Below, in pieces: positions 1-13,440 of a DNA stretch of 64,000 nt. How positions within the stretch are numbered: position 1 is the stretch's first letter; each line of letters begins with the position of its first letter. Source of the DNA: Chrysoperla carnea (taxonomy: Eukaryota > Arthropoda > Insecta > Neuroptera > Chrysopidae); NCBI RefSeq assembly GCF_905475395.1, contig NC_058342.1, forward strand, positions 33,686,140-33,750,139, written 5' to 3'. The position numbers and the translations under genes were made by a program. The notes beneath the pieces are model-generated. The model saw nothing but the letters and a program-made list of their open reading frames with translations. It searched no databases and was not told the DNA's origin.

Positions 1-1369
1 GAATTTTATCATATATTGAGTCAATAATATTACTTCAATAATATTGACCGCGTGAGGCTAGTCTTACTATTTTCGAAACTATGGAAGAATATGTCGAAAA
101 ACAGTACAACTAGATTCAATACAGGGTGGTCGAAAAAATCAACATGCCAAAAGGACAATAACATTTTAAGGATAAAGTTCTTCGTCAGTTTTGAATACGA
201 TGTTACGAGTTTGAATTACAATGAACATTAAAACGTTAGGGGCCCCGGAGTAAGGCCAAAAGAGAAAAAGAAAAAAAGGACCACACGAAGACTAAAGAAA
301 TAGAAAAAGGGGGAATCAAGTCCTAATTGTGGAACTTTCTTGCGATAGTTTTGTGGAAATTCAACATATTTTTTTCCAATTTCCATACGACAATAGGTTT
401 TTGGCTCTTAGATTAATGGTAACTATACCCATGTTAAGATTCAACTAGCGAAATCGGCTTAATTTTCACCTCTCGTTTTTTGCCAAAAAAAATACACCAG
501 TAAATTTTGCAATTGATTTATCGAATCAAACATGATACCAGTTACCTAAACATTAAAAAAAAAAAAAACTCGACTGTTTTCGACTGATGATAGACTTTCT
601 AGAATCGATAATAATCGATTCGAATTGTGTAATAAAAAGACTCACTAATTCCCAAAATAAAAAATAAAAAAAAACTAATTTTGAATACCTAAACAAAGTT
701 TGTTTGTAAAAATGTGGATTTAGATTTCTGGCCAAAGAGATTTAATTCACATTTGATCACATTTATTTTTGGAAATAATTTCAGATTTGTTGTGTATTTT
801 CGAAAAAACAAAAAATTTGTTTTTCTTGTAATTTTGATTGAGTTTAAATAAAAGAAAATTTAGTATTTTAATTTTGAATGCACGTAATTAGATTTAAGAA
901 TTAGATACTAAAAAAAAAGACGAAAATTTGTTATATTTTCCCTAATTGTCCATTTCCTTTCTATTAAAAAAACGACCGTTGACCGTTTCATATTGAAATA
1001 AAGTAAAAATACTTTCAAACAATTTACTAACGATTGGAACAAGTACAGCTAAATATTTGTATTTACAATAGAAAAGTATTGAATTTAAAATAAGAATTCA
1101 TTGATACAAAATCACTGAAGTTAAATAAACAAAATCATTACTTCTATGAAAGGGATTGATTTTAGTTTAAAGGCATGCATTTTATTGATGGAAAATAAAA
1201 TTATATTTAGTTGGAATTTATAATCGAGCAAATAAAGCGCATCGATGAATTAAAAGAAAATTAATATACAAGAGGCTAGGTTTCACTTTTAGAAAATTCC
1301 GTTTTATCCGCGTTTTCAGTAAAAAGTGAAACAAAAAATACGACTCTGCCTGACATCTATTGGTGTTTA
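1..1369. other. AT-rich intergenic flank, nothing identified
   Basis: Very AT-rich DNA with many A and T runs. Short open frames here are low-complexity and show no recognisable domain, codon pattern or splice context. I see no gene, tRNA or clear repeat boundary. Confidence 0.5.
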
Positions 1370-1900
1370 TCGTAGTTGACACAGGTAAACCTGTCAGAAC
1401 GCGAAGCATTTAGTAGACATTCGGAAACGCATCTTTATTGTCAATATCGAGTGCTACAAATGAATCGCACTCCGTCCGACAATGCGTTTTCGACAAAATT
1501 GAACTTCGCCGATCCGGATGTCACGGGAATCATTATGCGAAATTGAATATTCTAGTTCAGAAAGTCGAGCAAGAGTTTATATCAAAATAAAGCGACAGGC
1601 TAAATTTGATAAAATATTGCGATGATTTAAAATTCGATCTATAATCTTCAATTGAATCAGTATGTACATTCGATCATCAAGTCTGTTATGACGCGAACCT
1701 TGACTTTCGCACTTTTATGTTGTATTCATCGCAGATATCGCTCATGGCTTTGAAAAATTTCCTGAACTCTTCTAAAATGTTCGATGGCCTCGCCAAGAAC
1801 CAGATTTTCTGTTTGAAGTACTAAGCTCAAAGATAAAGTCAAAGAATGTACCGAGCTCAGAATATGCATGGATATCTTATTGCATTTACAGGACTATATT
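1370..1900 (-). mobile_element. Decayed hAT transposase remnant
   Basis: Read on the minus strand, about 1370-1450 encodes a short stretch (FPNV, then LRVLTGLPV) that matches the C-terminal dimerisation region of hAT transposases. It is clearly related to the second hAT fragment in this window at 54250-54480, which has NKDVFPNVNQMLRVLTVLPV. Here a stop interrupts the motif and the following conserved NERSFS segment is lost. Similarity to the other copy extends upstream to about 1530; the part to 1900 is only loosely transposase-like, so the outer border is a guess. It is a dead relic. Confidence 0.5.
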
Positions 1901-1929
1901 ATTAGTTTATGTGAGCAGATTCTCAATCC

Positions 1930-1950
1930 GGGGGGGGGGGGAGGGAGGCG
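1930..1950. repeat. Poly-G run
   Basis: A run of about 12 G followed by a G-rich purine tract, unusual in this AT-rich setting. Similar G or C runs occur near 20905, 29167 and 50537. Confidence 0.7.
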
Positions 1951-2054
1951 GTTGACCCCAAAATCCCTCCCTTGCTCACGGGTCTAGTATGGAGACATTT
2001 TAAACGGTTCTTATAGTAGCGATAAAATTTGTGTCTTTTAACTCAAAAAATGTC

Positions 2055-2265
2055 GCTCTAAAGGGGTAGCGGGTTCGATTCCCGCCGTCGCAACAAAATT
2101 AATTTAATTAATTGTTGTGATGGTATATGCATGAAGGAGGTGCACTCAGCCTCTGAAATTGAGGAACTGATAAATGAAATTATCAGCGAAAAGGTGGTAA
2201 AAGACACATATATATAGCCTAAGTGTGTCCTTCGTGGACAGCCAATATAACCTAACCTAACCTTA
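2055..2265 (+). mobile_element. tRNA-derived SINE, family 1, copy A (5' degraded)
   Basis: A tRNA-like B box (gggttcgattcccgcc, near 2069) is followed by a unique body and a tail of CCTAA units ending near 2265. The same body and tail occur in reverse at 53108-53392, where the A box is also kept. This copy lacks a clear A box and has internal deletions. The tail segment (cctaagtgtgtcc, then cctaacctaa) also resembles the 3' end of the LINE at 29966-30277, which suggests that this SINE borrows that LINE's reverse transcriptase. Confidence 0.8.
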
Positions 2266-2689
2266 CCCAAAAAAATACCGAGGAAAGCACGGTCATCTAG
2301 GTACTTTCATATATCCATGGTATAAAAATAGGGGATATCGTTGAAACACCCATTAATATGCATCGAATGAACAGAATATAGTGGCCACAAGATATGGGAG
2401 ACACTGTACGTCATAGTGTATATAAAATAAAAAAAGAATCAAATTGACTACTGCAGCATGCATAATGATGAATATTGTTCTTGTTCGGGACTTGTGCAAT
2501 TGCAAAAAAATGTACAATAATTAAAGAAATAAATGTCTTTTGAATTCCAAGTTAAACGTTGACACAAAGTATACAAAACAGTACGCAACGCAAACACATT
2601 TCTAGAAAGATAAAAAACAAACGTTAAAATATTGTTTTGCTTCTTTAAAATTATACTACAAGAGTGTAATAATTATCACACATAATAGT

Positions 2690-2725
2690 GGCGTCCGCGT
2701 CGCGACGTTCGGCTCGGTCAGTGTT
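2690..2725 (+). promoter_or_regulatory. NfI: Candidate NfI core promoter with TCAGT initiator
   Basis: A short CpG-rich island stands out from AT-rich flanks and contains ggctcggTCAGTgttg. TCAGT at 2718-2722 is the arthropod initiator core, which would place the start site at about 2720. It lies 830 bases upstream of the candidate NfI first coding exon, on the same strand. No TATA box is evident. Inferred from sequence only; transcript 5' ends would decide. Confidence 0.5.
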
Positions 2726-3551
2726 GTGTGTATGTATATATGCGCGACGCTTGAATATTTTCCGAAACATTGGCGTCGTTTGAATCGCGTCGACGTTGTT
2801 TTAAAGAAGGTTGCAGTATTTTCAGTAGTAACCATCGAAGTATCAGTAACACATTACTCCAAGACAGACACAAAAAAAAAACGAAGCAAAATTTATTTTC
2901 CATAAAAATATTTTTATTTATTTTTCTTTAATATTAAAATTTACGTTACGAGACGGGTGTATAACAAACGCGTGGTGTTTCAAGTCAAAGTCGAATTTTC
3001 GAAGGGTAGGAAATTTTCGAGAAAATTTTCTAAAAAAAAAATAAGTGTTTTGTGATATTTTAAATATAAAAGTGAAATCGACGTCTGTGTTTTGTTTTTG
3101 AGATAAGTAGTCCAAAAAAAAAATTTTTTTTTATTTTTTTTCTTTCGAAATTTCGATGTGATCTCTCATCTTCTCTGGTAATTGATCGAAATCTCACAGT
3201 CGGTAATGCAAATAACATCGTATTAGACAGAAAAAAAAAACAATTGCACATATATATACACATACATTAAAGTTGAGTAATTCTATCTCGACTAATTCGA
3301 AATTTTTTGATAATGTTATGTAATGTATCTGAAATTAATAAATTAATTCAACAACAAATAACATCTGATTCGAATAATTACGGCGAAACAAGGTGACCAA
3401 ATCTTTAGATTCGAACAGTGATATTTTTTTTTCGAACAGTTCTTCGAAAGTGATATTTTTTTTTAGTAAAAAAATTTAAGTAAATAAAAGAAGTGTTTAC
3501 GTAGAAAATTGCGAAGTGCACCTATTTGAATTACTGAATGCAGAACAAGGC
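2726..3551 (+). other. NfI: Probable NfI 5' UTR
   Basis: AT-rich leader between the candidate initiator and the candidate start codon. It contains homopolymer runs and no long ORF. A stop codon is in frame upstream of the ATG near 3480. An intron within it cannot be excluded. Confidence 0.35.
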
Positions 3552-3632
3552 ATGTTTATTCCCGATACACTGAGAAGCTGTATGGTGGAGCCCGATGTAT
3601 CTTCATATCTTCAAACACCTTCTTCAGGCCAG
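3552..3632 (+). CDS. NfI: Candidate NfI first coding exon
   Basis: An ATG (context aaggcATG) opens 27 codons starting [18 protein letters not shown] and ending SSGQ just before a GT donor (gtgctc). The phase is 0, as needed to join the next exon, which starts exactly at DEFHPF. Base composition is less AT-biased than the flanks. NFI genes in other animals use short alternative first exons of this kind. The donor is weak and the intron would be about 10 kb, so another first exon is possible. Confidence 0.45.
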
Positions 3633-6600
3633 GTGCTCACAACATCCTCTACTATATCCAGAAAACCCGGATTCTGTACTATTCATATGTAATTAACAAA
3701 TATAATTAACCTAAAGTGTTGTCAATCCTTGCACTTAATATATTTAAATTAATTATATATATATATATATATTTTTAACGTATTTTCTTAAAAAATACGT
3801 TAAGAATTTCGATATATTTATATCGAATGTATCCAAAATTTTCCGAAAACACGATTTGTTTTTTCTCATCTGTTCCACATTTGTAAACCGAAAATTTTTT
3901 AGTGAAATCGAAACGTTTTTTGTGGTTTTGAGGGAATTTTATTTTGCGATTATTTTAAAATCAACTTTTTTACTCTCTAAGGGCGTTTCAAATTTAACAT
4001 CGTCTTCTGTATACAAGTTTTTTATATCTAAGTTTCAAAATTTGGATCAAAAAGATAAAAAAGACAGATTTTTTTTCAATTCAATCACCAAGAAATTGGA
4101 TTTATTTAAATTCTAATCTTAAGGGGTTTACAAATTTTCAAACGATAGACCGTAGCAAGTTTGGGTATCTCAATTATTTCAATATTGCGTGGATATCGAA
4201 AAATTTAATTTTTCAACCCTTGATCGTTTTCAAAACTTAAAAATTATTACCAATACTGGTTTCATTCATAGATTTTCTTCGGTAAAAATTGCAAAGCAAT
4301 GCAAAATTGTAGTCGAAAAACCCAATTTGAAAACGAGTTCTTAGAAATGTGGCAAAATTACGAATGTAGAAGTTTTGCTTTCATGTTTCGACTATAGACT
4401 GAAATTATTCCAGAATTCGTGAATAAGACTAAAGAAACATTTTAAATGATCCTCAATTTTCTAGTTGTCCTTGGAAATTTTATGAAGCTGAAAATAATTT
4501 CTTGGTTCGATTCAATTCGATTTGTTAAAGGGGGGTGGCACAGATTTGTCTTAAAGTTGAAATTAAAATATTTTGTACAAAATCTTTCTTGAATACATGA
4601 AAATTTTTCATTTGACATGATCTTTTTGGCAAATAGTTGTGTGGAAACATTTGAGAAATGATTTGTTGTGGACAAAATTTTGGTACATTTTCGTATATAT
4701 ATGTTTTTGTTTTATAACAAATTTGTTCGTATTTCGTATGCGATTCGTGTAATCAATTTGCTCGCTCTTTATATTATCCGCTCGAATTCTTCTTTTATTT
4801 TGTGTCTAAATTCAATATCTATGGATCTTACTCTTTTAATTTTTTTTTAGGTTTGATTCGAATTCACTATTTTATTTTTTTAGTGATGCCATGGACATTC
4901 GTCTGAATATTCGATACTCGGTTGCAATTCGGCATTAAATTTGCATTGCCGAATATTCTATAAATTCAAATGCAATATGGTGAAACCCGAATAGTGACCG
5001 AATATCAAAATTTCAATCAAACATTCTTGGTATCACTAAATATTATTAATTTTTTTTTTTCATTTTATTATTATTATTTTTTTAATTGTTGATGTTTTCA
5101 ATTCTTTCTACGCTACTCAATGTTGTTTATTTTGAAAATTGTTATTTGATGTTTGTAAATTTTCCAGCACAGTTTGTTTTTCTCAACAAAAAAAAAAATG
5201 AAAACAATGCATTTTCTGAACATATACAGTTGTGGAAAAGTTTTGGAAAATGTATTGTTTAAGTAAATTTGATGTCGCCTTTTAATTTTAGTAGGTAAAT
5301 TTTTTTTTTAAAGAAAAAACTCCCCCCCAAAATACAGTTTTCCATAATTGGAAAAAAAAAATTCGAAATATATTAAATTTGGAATTCATCTGCGTATTTC
5401 AAAACAAATTTCGAAATAGTGATCAAAGTTCAAATGATAGTTTCTCTGACATATACGTCTATAACAGAGGCCACCCACATCATTATTTAATACCAAATTC
5501 GATACATTCACATTAATTTTTTTTTTAAATCCGTTAATTAATCCTAATAAAAGACTCGCAGTCTTGAATACAGTTCAATAATTTTTTTGGGAAAATTGTT
5601 AAACAATTTTCCCTTTCTTGAAGAAAATAAATCCAAAATTGTTTGGAAATTCTTAGAAAAGTCGAAAAAAAATGTATTGCTTTGAAGTACGCACATGACT
5701 ACTAAGTTTGATGATTTCTGGCGGATGAAACGCTAAGGAACTGAGCTATCCAAAAAACGTATTTTGCAACAGCAAAAAAACAACTCATTTTCAATAAGGT
5801 TTCGTTTTTTTTTTTGACGGAATATAAACATTTTGTTTATATTTTGACTTGAAGACAAGAAGAGGTTTTGGTTGCCAATATTCCACTGGCATATTTCCAT
5901 CTAAACACGTGCTGATTTGGAAGCCATCAAAATAAATAATAATCAAACAAGTGAAATTTTATTTAAAAATAATACTTTCTTCCGAAATTCTTCAATTACA
6001 AAAAAAAGTTCGAGAAAGTTTTTCTGTTATTATTTTTTTTCGGGATTTATTTATAGACGAAATATATTGAACTATTTTTAAACGTTTTAAAATGACGCAT
6101 TCGTCCTCTATGATTAGGTGAATAATTAAAAAATATATTTAAGCATTTTTTTTTTTTTAATTATAACATCGAAATGACTTTGACAAAAATGAGTTAAGCG
6201 TGGGTGTTAAGATACTTGAGTATGACATGGTCATAAGGATTCAAACGTTGTTATTTTTGATTAGAGAAATTAGCGGGTATTCGTACACCGTTTTGTGGGA
6301 CTACTGGTTATTTTTTTTTTTCTGTTATAAAACGCGGAATATTTTTCAGAGAGATATATTATGGGCCCAGTTGTGGTGCTGCTTTGGTGCGTCACTTTAT
6401 ACCTAGAGATGCTGCGCGTTATTTTTAGTTACAAATAGACTTACGCTCAGTATTCTCTCATGTACTTAAAAACGCAGCTGACTAGGTTCGTGTTAATGTG
6501 TGTGTGTGTGTATTTCGATTTATAAGTGTGTTCGTTTGTTTTGAACGGGACGTTTTGCCCAGAAATATGCAATGTTTCTGTTCTTTTAATATAACAAACA

Positions 6601-9600
6601 CACAAAACTTTTTTTTAAAGAGAACACTCGACGAACACGCTCAGCGGTTCTCGGCTCAGTCGCGCACAGTATACACGAGTATGAATATTTATATTTATTT
6701 TATCATAATATTCACGATATTAACTAACTCGACTATTGTCGGAAACAGTACCTGCCTATAATATACATCGAATACTTTTAATTCGATCGAATATAAGCGC
6801 GATTTAATTCTAAGCATGTTTTCATATCGATTTATTTTTGCTTTGTAAATCTCAATATTTACAAACATTCTAAGGATGTACGAGCGCCAAGGAAATTTTA
6901 GATAAAATTTAAGGAAGGCTTGCCTAATTATTTAAATAAATAAATGACATCAGAAGTAGATGTGTTGTTTTTATAGATTTCTCCAAAACTAGTCGGTTGG
7001 TATTTAAAACGAAAAAACAACCCTGTGTCCGACTAATTAAGGATGTAGGAGCACGGCAGTAGGGACACAAATTTAAAAAATATTTTTTTTTTCAATTTTA
7101 ATTCGATATTTGGAGTAATTTTCAAAATATCGAAAGTTGATAATTTTGTTTCATTATTTTAGCTTTCGATATTTCGAAAACCAAAGCAGATATCGAAAAT
7201 TTTTATTCCTATTTTTCGTCTACATTCATGAAATGAAATTCATTATCGAAATTGAAAATAAGGTTCAAGTAATTTCAACTACAAGTCTAAACTTTCCTTG
7301 GCGCTCGAACTATCTTAAGTATCTGCCAAGAAAAAGGATTATATATCGAAAACGATGAGGCCAGGCAAAATAATGTCAGAAGTCAAAAACTGTTTAGAAT
7401 ATTCCAAAATACATTATCATACGGTTTTCAAATCAAATTTTTGACCAGAATCACAAAATAATATTTATACGAGTTTTCGGAGAAAGGGTGAGGTTAGATA
7501 AGCAATATCCGGGATCAAAAAAAGGCTAGGAATCGTCGAAAATTTAGGAGGAGAAATAAGACTCTCTTAAGATCATAACAGTTTTCATAAAAAGGGCGTG
7601 ACACGTGAAGATGGAACGCCAGATGATCAAATCAATATCCGACGCGAATTTTTTTGCCAAAGAATTGCCGAAATTAATTCCCAGTAACATAATTGCCTGG
7701 GGAGCAATTATACTAGATTCTAATACTGATGGTTATTATATTTTAAATCGAAAGACGCGCATTTAGGTGAGCAACCGTTTAATTCTCTATTTCAATTTTA
7801 GAAGTCCATATAAGTTACCGAAGAAGGGTCGGGACAGAGCAGTTGCTCCCCTGATCTGTACTTACCATTGATTTAGTTGGCGAAGTATGTGCTCATGCCA
7901 ATTAACTATTTAATTTTAGCTCAAAAATGCTGATTTGCCATCTAGAAGAAAAATTTCTGTATTGTCCCCCAATACACCAATTACTGTATTAATTTACTTA
8001 AATTTCGATGGAAATATGCAATGGAAGTTAGCAGTTTAATAAAAAATGGAAACTCAAAGGAAACTGTTATTGAAAATGAGATGAATCATATTAAAAAGTT
8101 TAATTTATTTTCTTTCAATTATCAAAATTAATGTTGACGCCCCTCCCCTGACTACACACCGATTGAAAATAATTGGAAAAAGCGAATTTTTCCATAAAAA
8201 CAAAAAGAATATTGTTTCAAAAAAAAAAATTAAATATTGGTCCCATATTTTAAAATGAAAAATCAATGAAAATTTAGCATGCAGCAGCACTTAGGTTATA
8301 CAACACTGTTAATTTATTTACCAAAAAAAAAAAACCAAAAAAATTTCTGACAAACAAAACAAATTCAACTAAAAATTATAAAACAAATTTTCAATAATCG
8401 AATTTCCTAAAATCGGTTGCCAATTTTGATACATGATTTTCAAGTACAATAACTATACTTTCTTTACGAAAGTTATGGAAAAAAATTAATTCTGTATATA
8501 GAAATCAAAATTCTTTTTTGGGAACAATCAAAAGTTGTAAAAATATATTAACTAAGTACAACTTTTTAGAATAGAAAACATTTCAAATTTTTCAAAATTA
8601 AACTCAATTGGCTAAATAAAATAAAGATTATTAATCCTGATTTCATAAAAAAATTATTGACACCAAAATCTTTTCGAAAATTTTAGTGGAATCGATAGAT
8701 TTTGACAAAAAAAAAAAACACATAGTCGATAAAACTTTCATTTACCTTTGAAAAAGAATTTGTAGTTAGTCACAAAATAAGCTCTTAAATTATTTGCTCA
8801 AAATAATTTAGCCTGCAAAAAAAAGAATTTAGCCTTCTTATTATAACGATTTCTATCATTTGGTGAAGTTTAGCATACAATTTCTCTTGCACCTTGTATT
8901 ATGTGCTAGCGACATGTACAATAAATATACATAGCTTACTAATAATTATTCATTTTATACATAAAAGCGTAAGCTTTTATAAAACTTCTCTATTCTTCAA
9001 GTCAGATTTAATATTTTCCAAATTTTTAGAAAATTTTTATAAGGATTCCGCGGGGTACATTTGTATAATTTTTGTGTCCATGTTAATGTGTCCATGTATT
9101 CTTAAAAGTTGGACAAAAAACATTTACAATTCTCTCTCTAAAAGAATATCCGGATTAGCTAACGCTAGATCTAATAAGATGAGATTTAAGTTAAAAGTAA
9201 GTTTTAGAAGATATTTTGTACTGCGTTTTGTAACAGTTTGATCTATTGTGCCTCTTTTGCTTCGAAAGTACTCTCGAAGTCCCTCAGCTTTAATAAACTT
9301 CAAGATATTTCTTGAGGTTGACACATTTATTTTACTTCAGTGAAAATCAGTTCACCCCAAGTGATAGTGTTCTTTGAGATAGAAGCTTCCCTGTTAGATG
9401 AAAGCCCTTATAAAAGGCTTTTCATGGAAAAAGGTTTCAAAGGCTTAGCAACTGGGTAAAAATCTTTTGAAGGTATATACTAGGCGGTTTACTGGAAGAG
9501 TACATTCTTCAGGCACTACAGAAAATTTTTAATTGTCCTTGAAAGACCCCTAAATAAGATAGTCGAAGTCTGGCTGGAGGGTAGCGGCAAGGGATATTTC

Positions 9601-12600
9601 TTTGTTAAAGGCATATCCTTAAGTCAGGTATTTAAGGAATTAAAAATCAAAAAGCCAGACGGGTCTAAATGTTAACCAGACTATTGAAAATTCCCAAAAT
9701 GAAGCTGACAGACTTTCTCACTTCTAGACATTCTAGAAAGATGCGGTTTTTTTATACGACTTGAAATTGCTGTTAAGGCAACATTTTCTAAATGAATACT
9801 AAGTAAAATTATATTTTACGAAAATAACGTTTGTTTTTAGTCCAACAGCTGTTAGACTATAAAAGGCGGGTAAATAAATAAATTTGAGTAAATTTTTTGA
9901 GTGAATAAAAACGAACAATTTAAATAAACATGTTAGAGCAATAAAAACGTTTGAGTTATTTGTATTTCACACAAATACTCGCTCGTTTTCATATTGTTAT
10001 ATTTTCTATTGTATTCATATGTTTACATGGATCTGAGTTGGCAACCGATAAAAAGAATATTAACAAAATAAATTTTGCATGCATATCAAACATAATTGTC
10101 AAATTATTACATAAATAAACAAATAAAAACTCAAATATCGATTGTTATTTATTAATATTTGACAATTATTAATCAATCAAACGCAACGCAACGATCAAAA
10201 ATGATTTATAAACCATTTTTTAATAATTCATACACAAATCAATTATTCACATACACACGTTTATCTAGCGCATATACTACATTTATTAGTGCAGGCGCTG
10301 AAAGGAATACAATATGCAAATACAATGAGAACATTTTTACTTTTCCTTGAAATTTGTTAAACAAAACAAATGTAATACTTTCTATTTCTTGGAAATTTAT
10401 AGATATAGGATTTTGGGCTAGTTTTCATTTATTATGAGTAAGGTTCTGTCTTTTTTTTTCAAAATTTTAGATTCGGAAAAGGACAAAAGACCATCCTTCA
10501 TCAAGATATCTTACAGTTTTCTTAAGAAATTGAGGTTAAGGATGAATGGGACTAAAATTTACCTCTTTTCTGATCATGAGTTACATCTTTTTCCAGAATT
10601 TCAAATCAATTCCTTCACTTTTCGAAAAGTTATCATAGAAAATATGAGGTTACACCGGTTTAAAACGTCACCAAAGAAAACAATGTAGAGATAAAAATTG
10701 CGTGCAGAAGGTCGCGTGGATCGTTCTGGAAACGGAAAACTCCTGTTCTGTATTTTTTTACAACGAAATAGACCTGTTTAAAAAAACTAGCCATTTCCAA
10801 AAAATTTTCGAATTCTGAATTCGTCCATTCGCTTAGGTTTGAGCTCTCTGCTGACCAAATCAGAATCCGTATTTGTAGACTATACGTCCGGGATTGCAAC
10901 ACTAAGCATTGCGTATATAAACGTTTACGTTCCAAATTTTAACTTTCTTCGTCAAATAGATTCGAAGAAAATAGGCTGTGAATCGGACAGACAGGCAGAT
11001 TAATTTGATTTATTTAAAAGATTGCTATATATACCATGAGAAACGATTGATGACAATATTTCTATTTGCACATTGAATTCCCTTCAGAACTCGATATAAA
11101 TAGTGTGTTTAAACAAAAACACAAATGTTTTATAGATCATCTTAAAAGGTATGTTTCAATATATGCTCCCGTTTTAGTTCTGATTTGTTCCCAATCGATT
11201 GCTAGAAAACCAATTTAATCGAACTCAAAGTGTATAAAGTCAAGTTCTAATTTTCTTCAAATCAGGAGCGTAACAGCGTATATCGAAACTTACCTCTAAT
11301 TGTAAATTTTTGTCGTATTCTATACATTTACTAAAAACTTAGGTGGTATAACTTCATTTACAAAAAATAAGTTAAAGTGAAGCGAATATAGTCAAAATCG
11401 GTTTTTCTAGACATTTTCATTGCCGCATTTTGATAGTTGGCAAATCGAATTTGTTTCAGTGTTGAATTAAATCTAATTAAATTATATAAAACCAATTAAT
11501 TCGAAATTCAAATCAATTATTTTGTCATTAAATCGCGTACTTACACTGCGCTGAATGAAAAGACGGTTGCAAAGAATGATTTTTGACACTGGCTGGGCAG
11601 CTGGCATGCTGAACACCTTGAACACCTGGGCCCGGCAGTGTATCACGACTACTGCAGGAGCTGTCACAGTGATGACGAGGAGGAGACAATGTCTCATTTT
11701 CTCTGTCACTGCCCAGCTCTTGTCATGAGGAGATGGACTTACTTGAGCCAGCCTCTCTTTGACGACCTCTCCAACCCAAAGTCCGTCGGCGTCAAAGCAT
11801 TCCTGCTGTTCTTAAACAGCTCCAAATGGTTTCTGGAGTAGCGGTCGGGAATGGGTCAACCCTTTTTCAGTATCACAACGGACCCTATGGTCTAAACGTG
11901 TCCTATCCCAATTTCAGGATTTTCGAAAAATGCATACATATAATCGGTTTGATGTGCCCCAAACCGACCGATTAGTCTGAAAAGGATGATTTTATTGTTG
12001 ATAGAAATTCGTAAAGACGATGTTTTAAACAAAACGACAATCAACCATTAAAGATTTTTCTTCCCGAAAAAGCTGGTGTTTTCCAGTTTTTAATTTTGGT
12101 CGTTATAAGAGGAATAGTTCTAATAGTTTTAACCGATATGTCATATTTAATCCGATGTTTTTATAGAGTGTATATTCTAAATGTTGTTTGTGATTTGTTG
12201 TTATAAGCGAATGTCGCTACAACCGATTTTGACTGTAGTAAGCTAATTAGCTTCTTATGGATTCACATTAGCTTTTTTTGGTGTACTTTATGATTTCTTT
12301 TTTGTTTAATTTTTGTAAGTGTTTAGATTTACCGTTCAGTGTATTTATTTGTGGATTAACTGTTCAAAACTTTATGCGTACACATTTGGGTTTATTAGTT
12401 AGAACCACAAATGTATACGCATAAATGTTTCTTTTCTATACGTTTTATGAAAATAAGCAATTTCTCATAATTTTTCGAAACAAATTTCTAGGCACACATA
12501 GTTCAATTAAAAAAATTGCCCTTTTAAAAAAATTTTATGAAATTTTGAAATATCCGTATCACCGGGACTAGGCTCGTCGGGTTTATCTAAAACTCATTCG

Positions 12601-13404
12601 AATACTTATAGTTTGTAGTTTTTGAATACAAAGGTCCGCCGCTTTGTATCGAGGGTTGTCAAGATAAAAAAACTGTGTGCCAGCTCTGACGCATGACTGA
12701 AGTTTACTCCTTAAGTATAGTATGCTGTGTCCTTCAGGTTATTGTCAGTTTCAAACAATACATGCTTTTAATAATGTGGGTAAAGAAAACAATAAGTTTT
12801 TATTAAAAAGTTTAAATTCACTATTCATTAAAATTAAAACCAATTCATGTCGACAAAAAAAAGTATGAATAATAATAATAATGGGGTTAAGGCTCCGTTT
12901 CCCTGACATATACGCTTATAACAGAGACCACCCACATTATTATTTGTTAATCTTCATTAATTTAATTACAAACATATTTTACAATTACATTTTGATGTGG
13001 GTGAAGTCAGTTACTTCATTCTTATCCAAGCGACGACAATGTGATCAATTCTACCGCGCCTATTAAATATAATTGTTCACACTGCCGCTGCCTAGATTCG
13101 AACTCGTAACCTAAGTCTAAGTAGACAAGCAGTCAAAGTCTAGCGCCTTAGACCGCTCGGCCATTTAGTCTCAAAAAAACGTATGAATACCAATTCAATC
13201 TAACGAAGACCTTAGCTAGGTAGCTAAGATGGTCTCCTGCCTTCCCCTCTACTTATGTGTAAACAATTTTAATTTTTTACCTTTTAGGCCGAAAATGTCG
13301 AGATTTGTCCCACCCTTTTAAGCCAATTTGGTACGACACCATTGATCCCAATTTAGATTTTCATGCCCTAGTGGTATGCCGACCTTAAAAAACTTTGGTT
13401 ATAA

Positions 13405-13440
<36 letters not shown>

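Noticed and set aside
8894-9324. 115-codon plus ORF and overlapping 66-codon minus ORF
   Set aside because: No recognisable domain, no supportable splice structure, and AT-driven composition; possibly a decayed transposon but not nameable.
13095-13171. tRNA-Leu or tRNA-Ser gene on the minus strand
   Set aside because: The head of SINE family 2; it has a SINE body, ATT tail and target duplication, and its acceptor stem is not intact.
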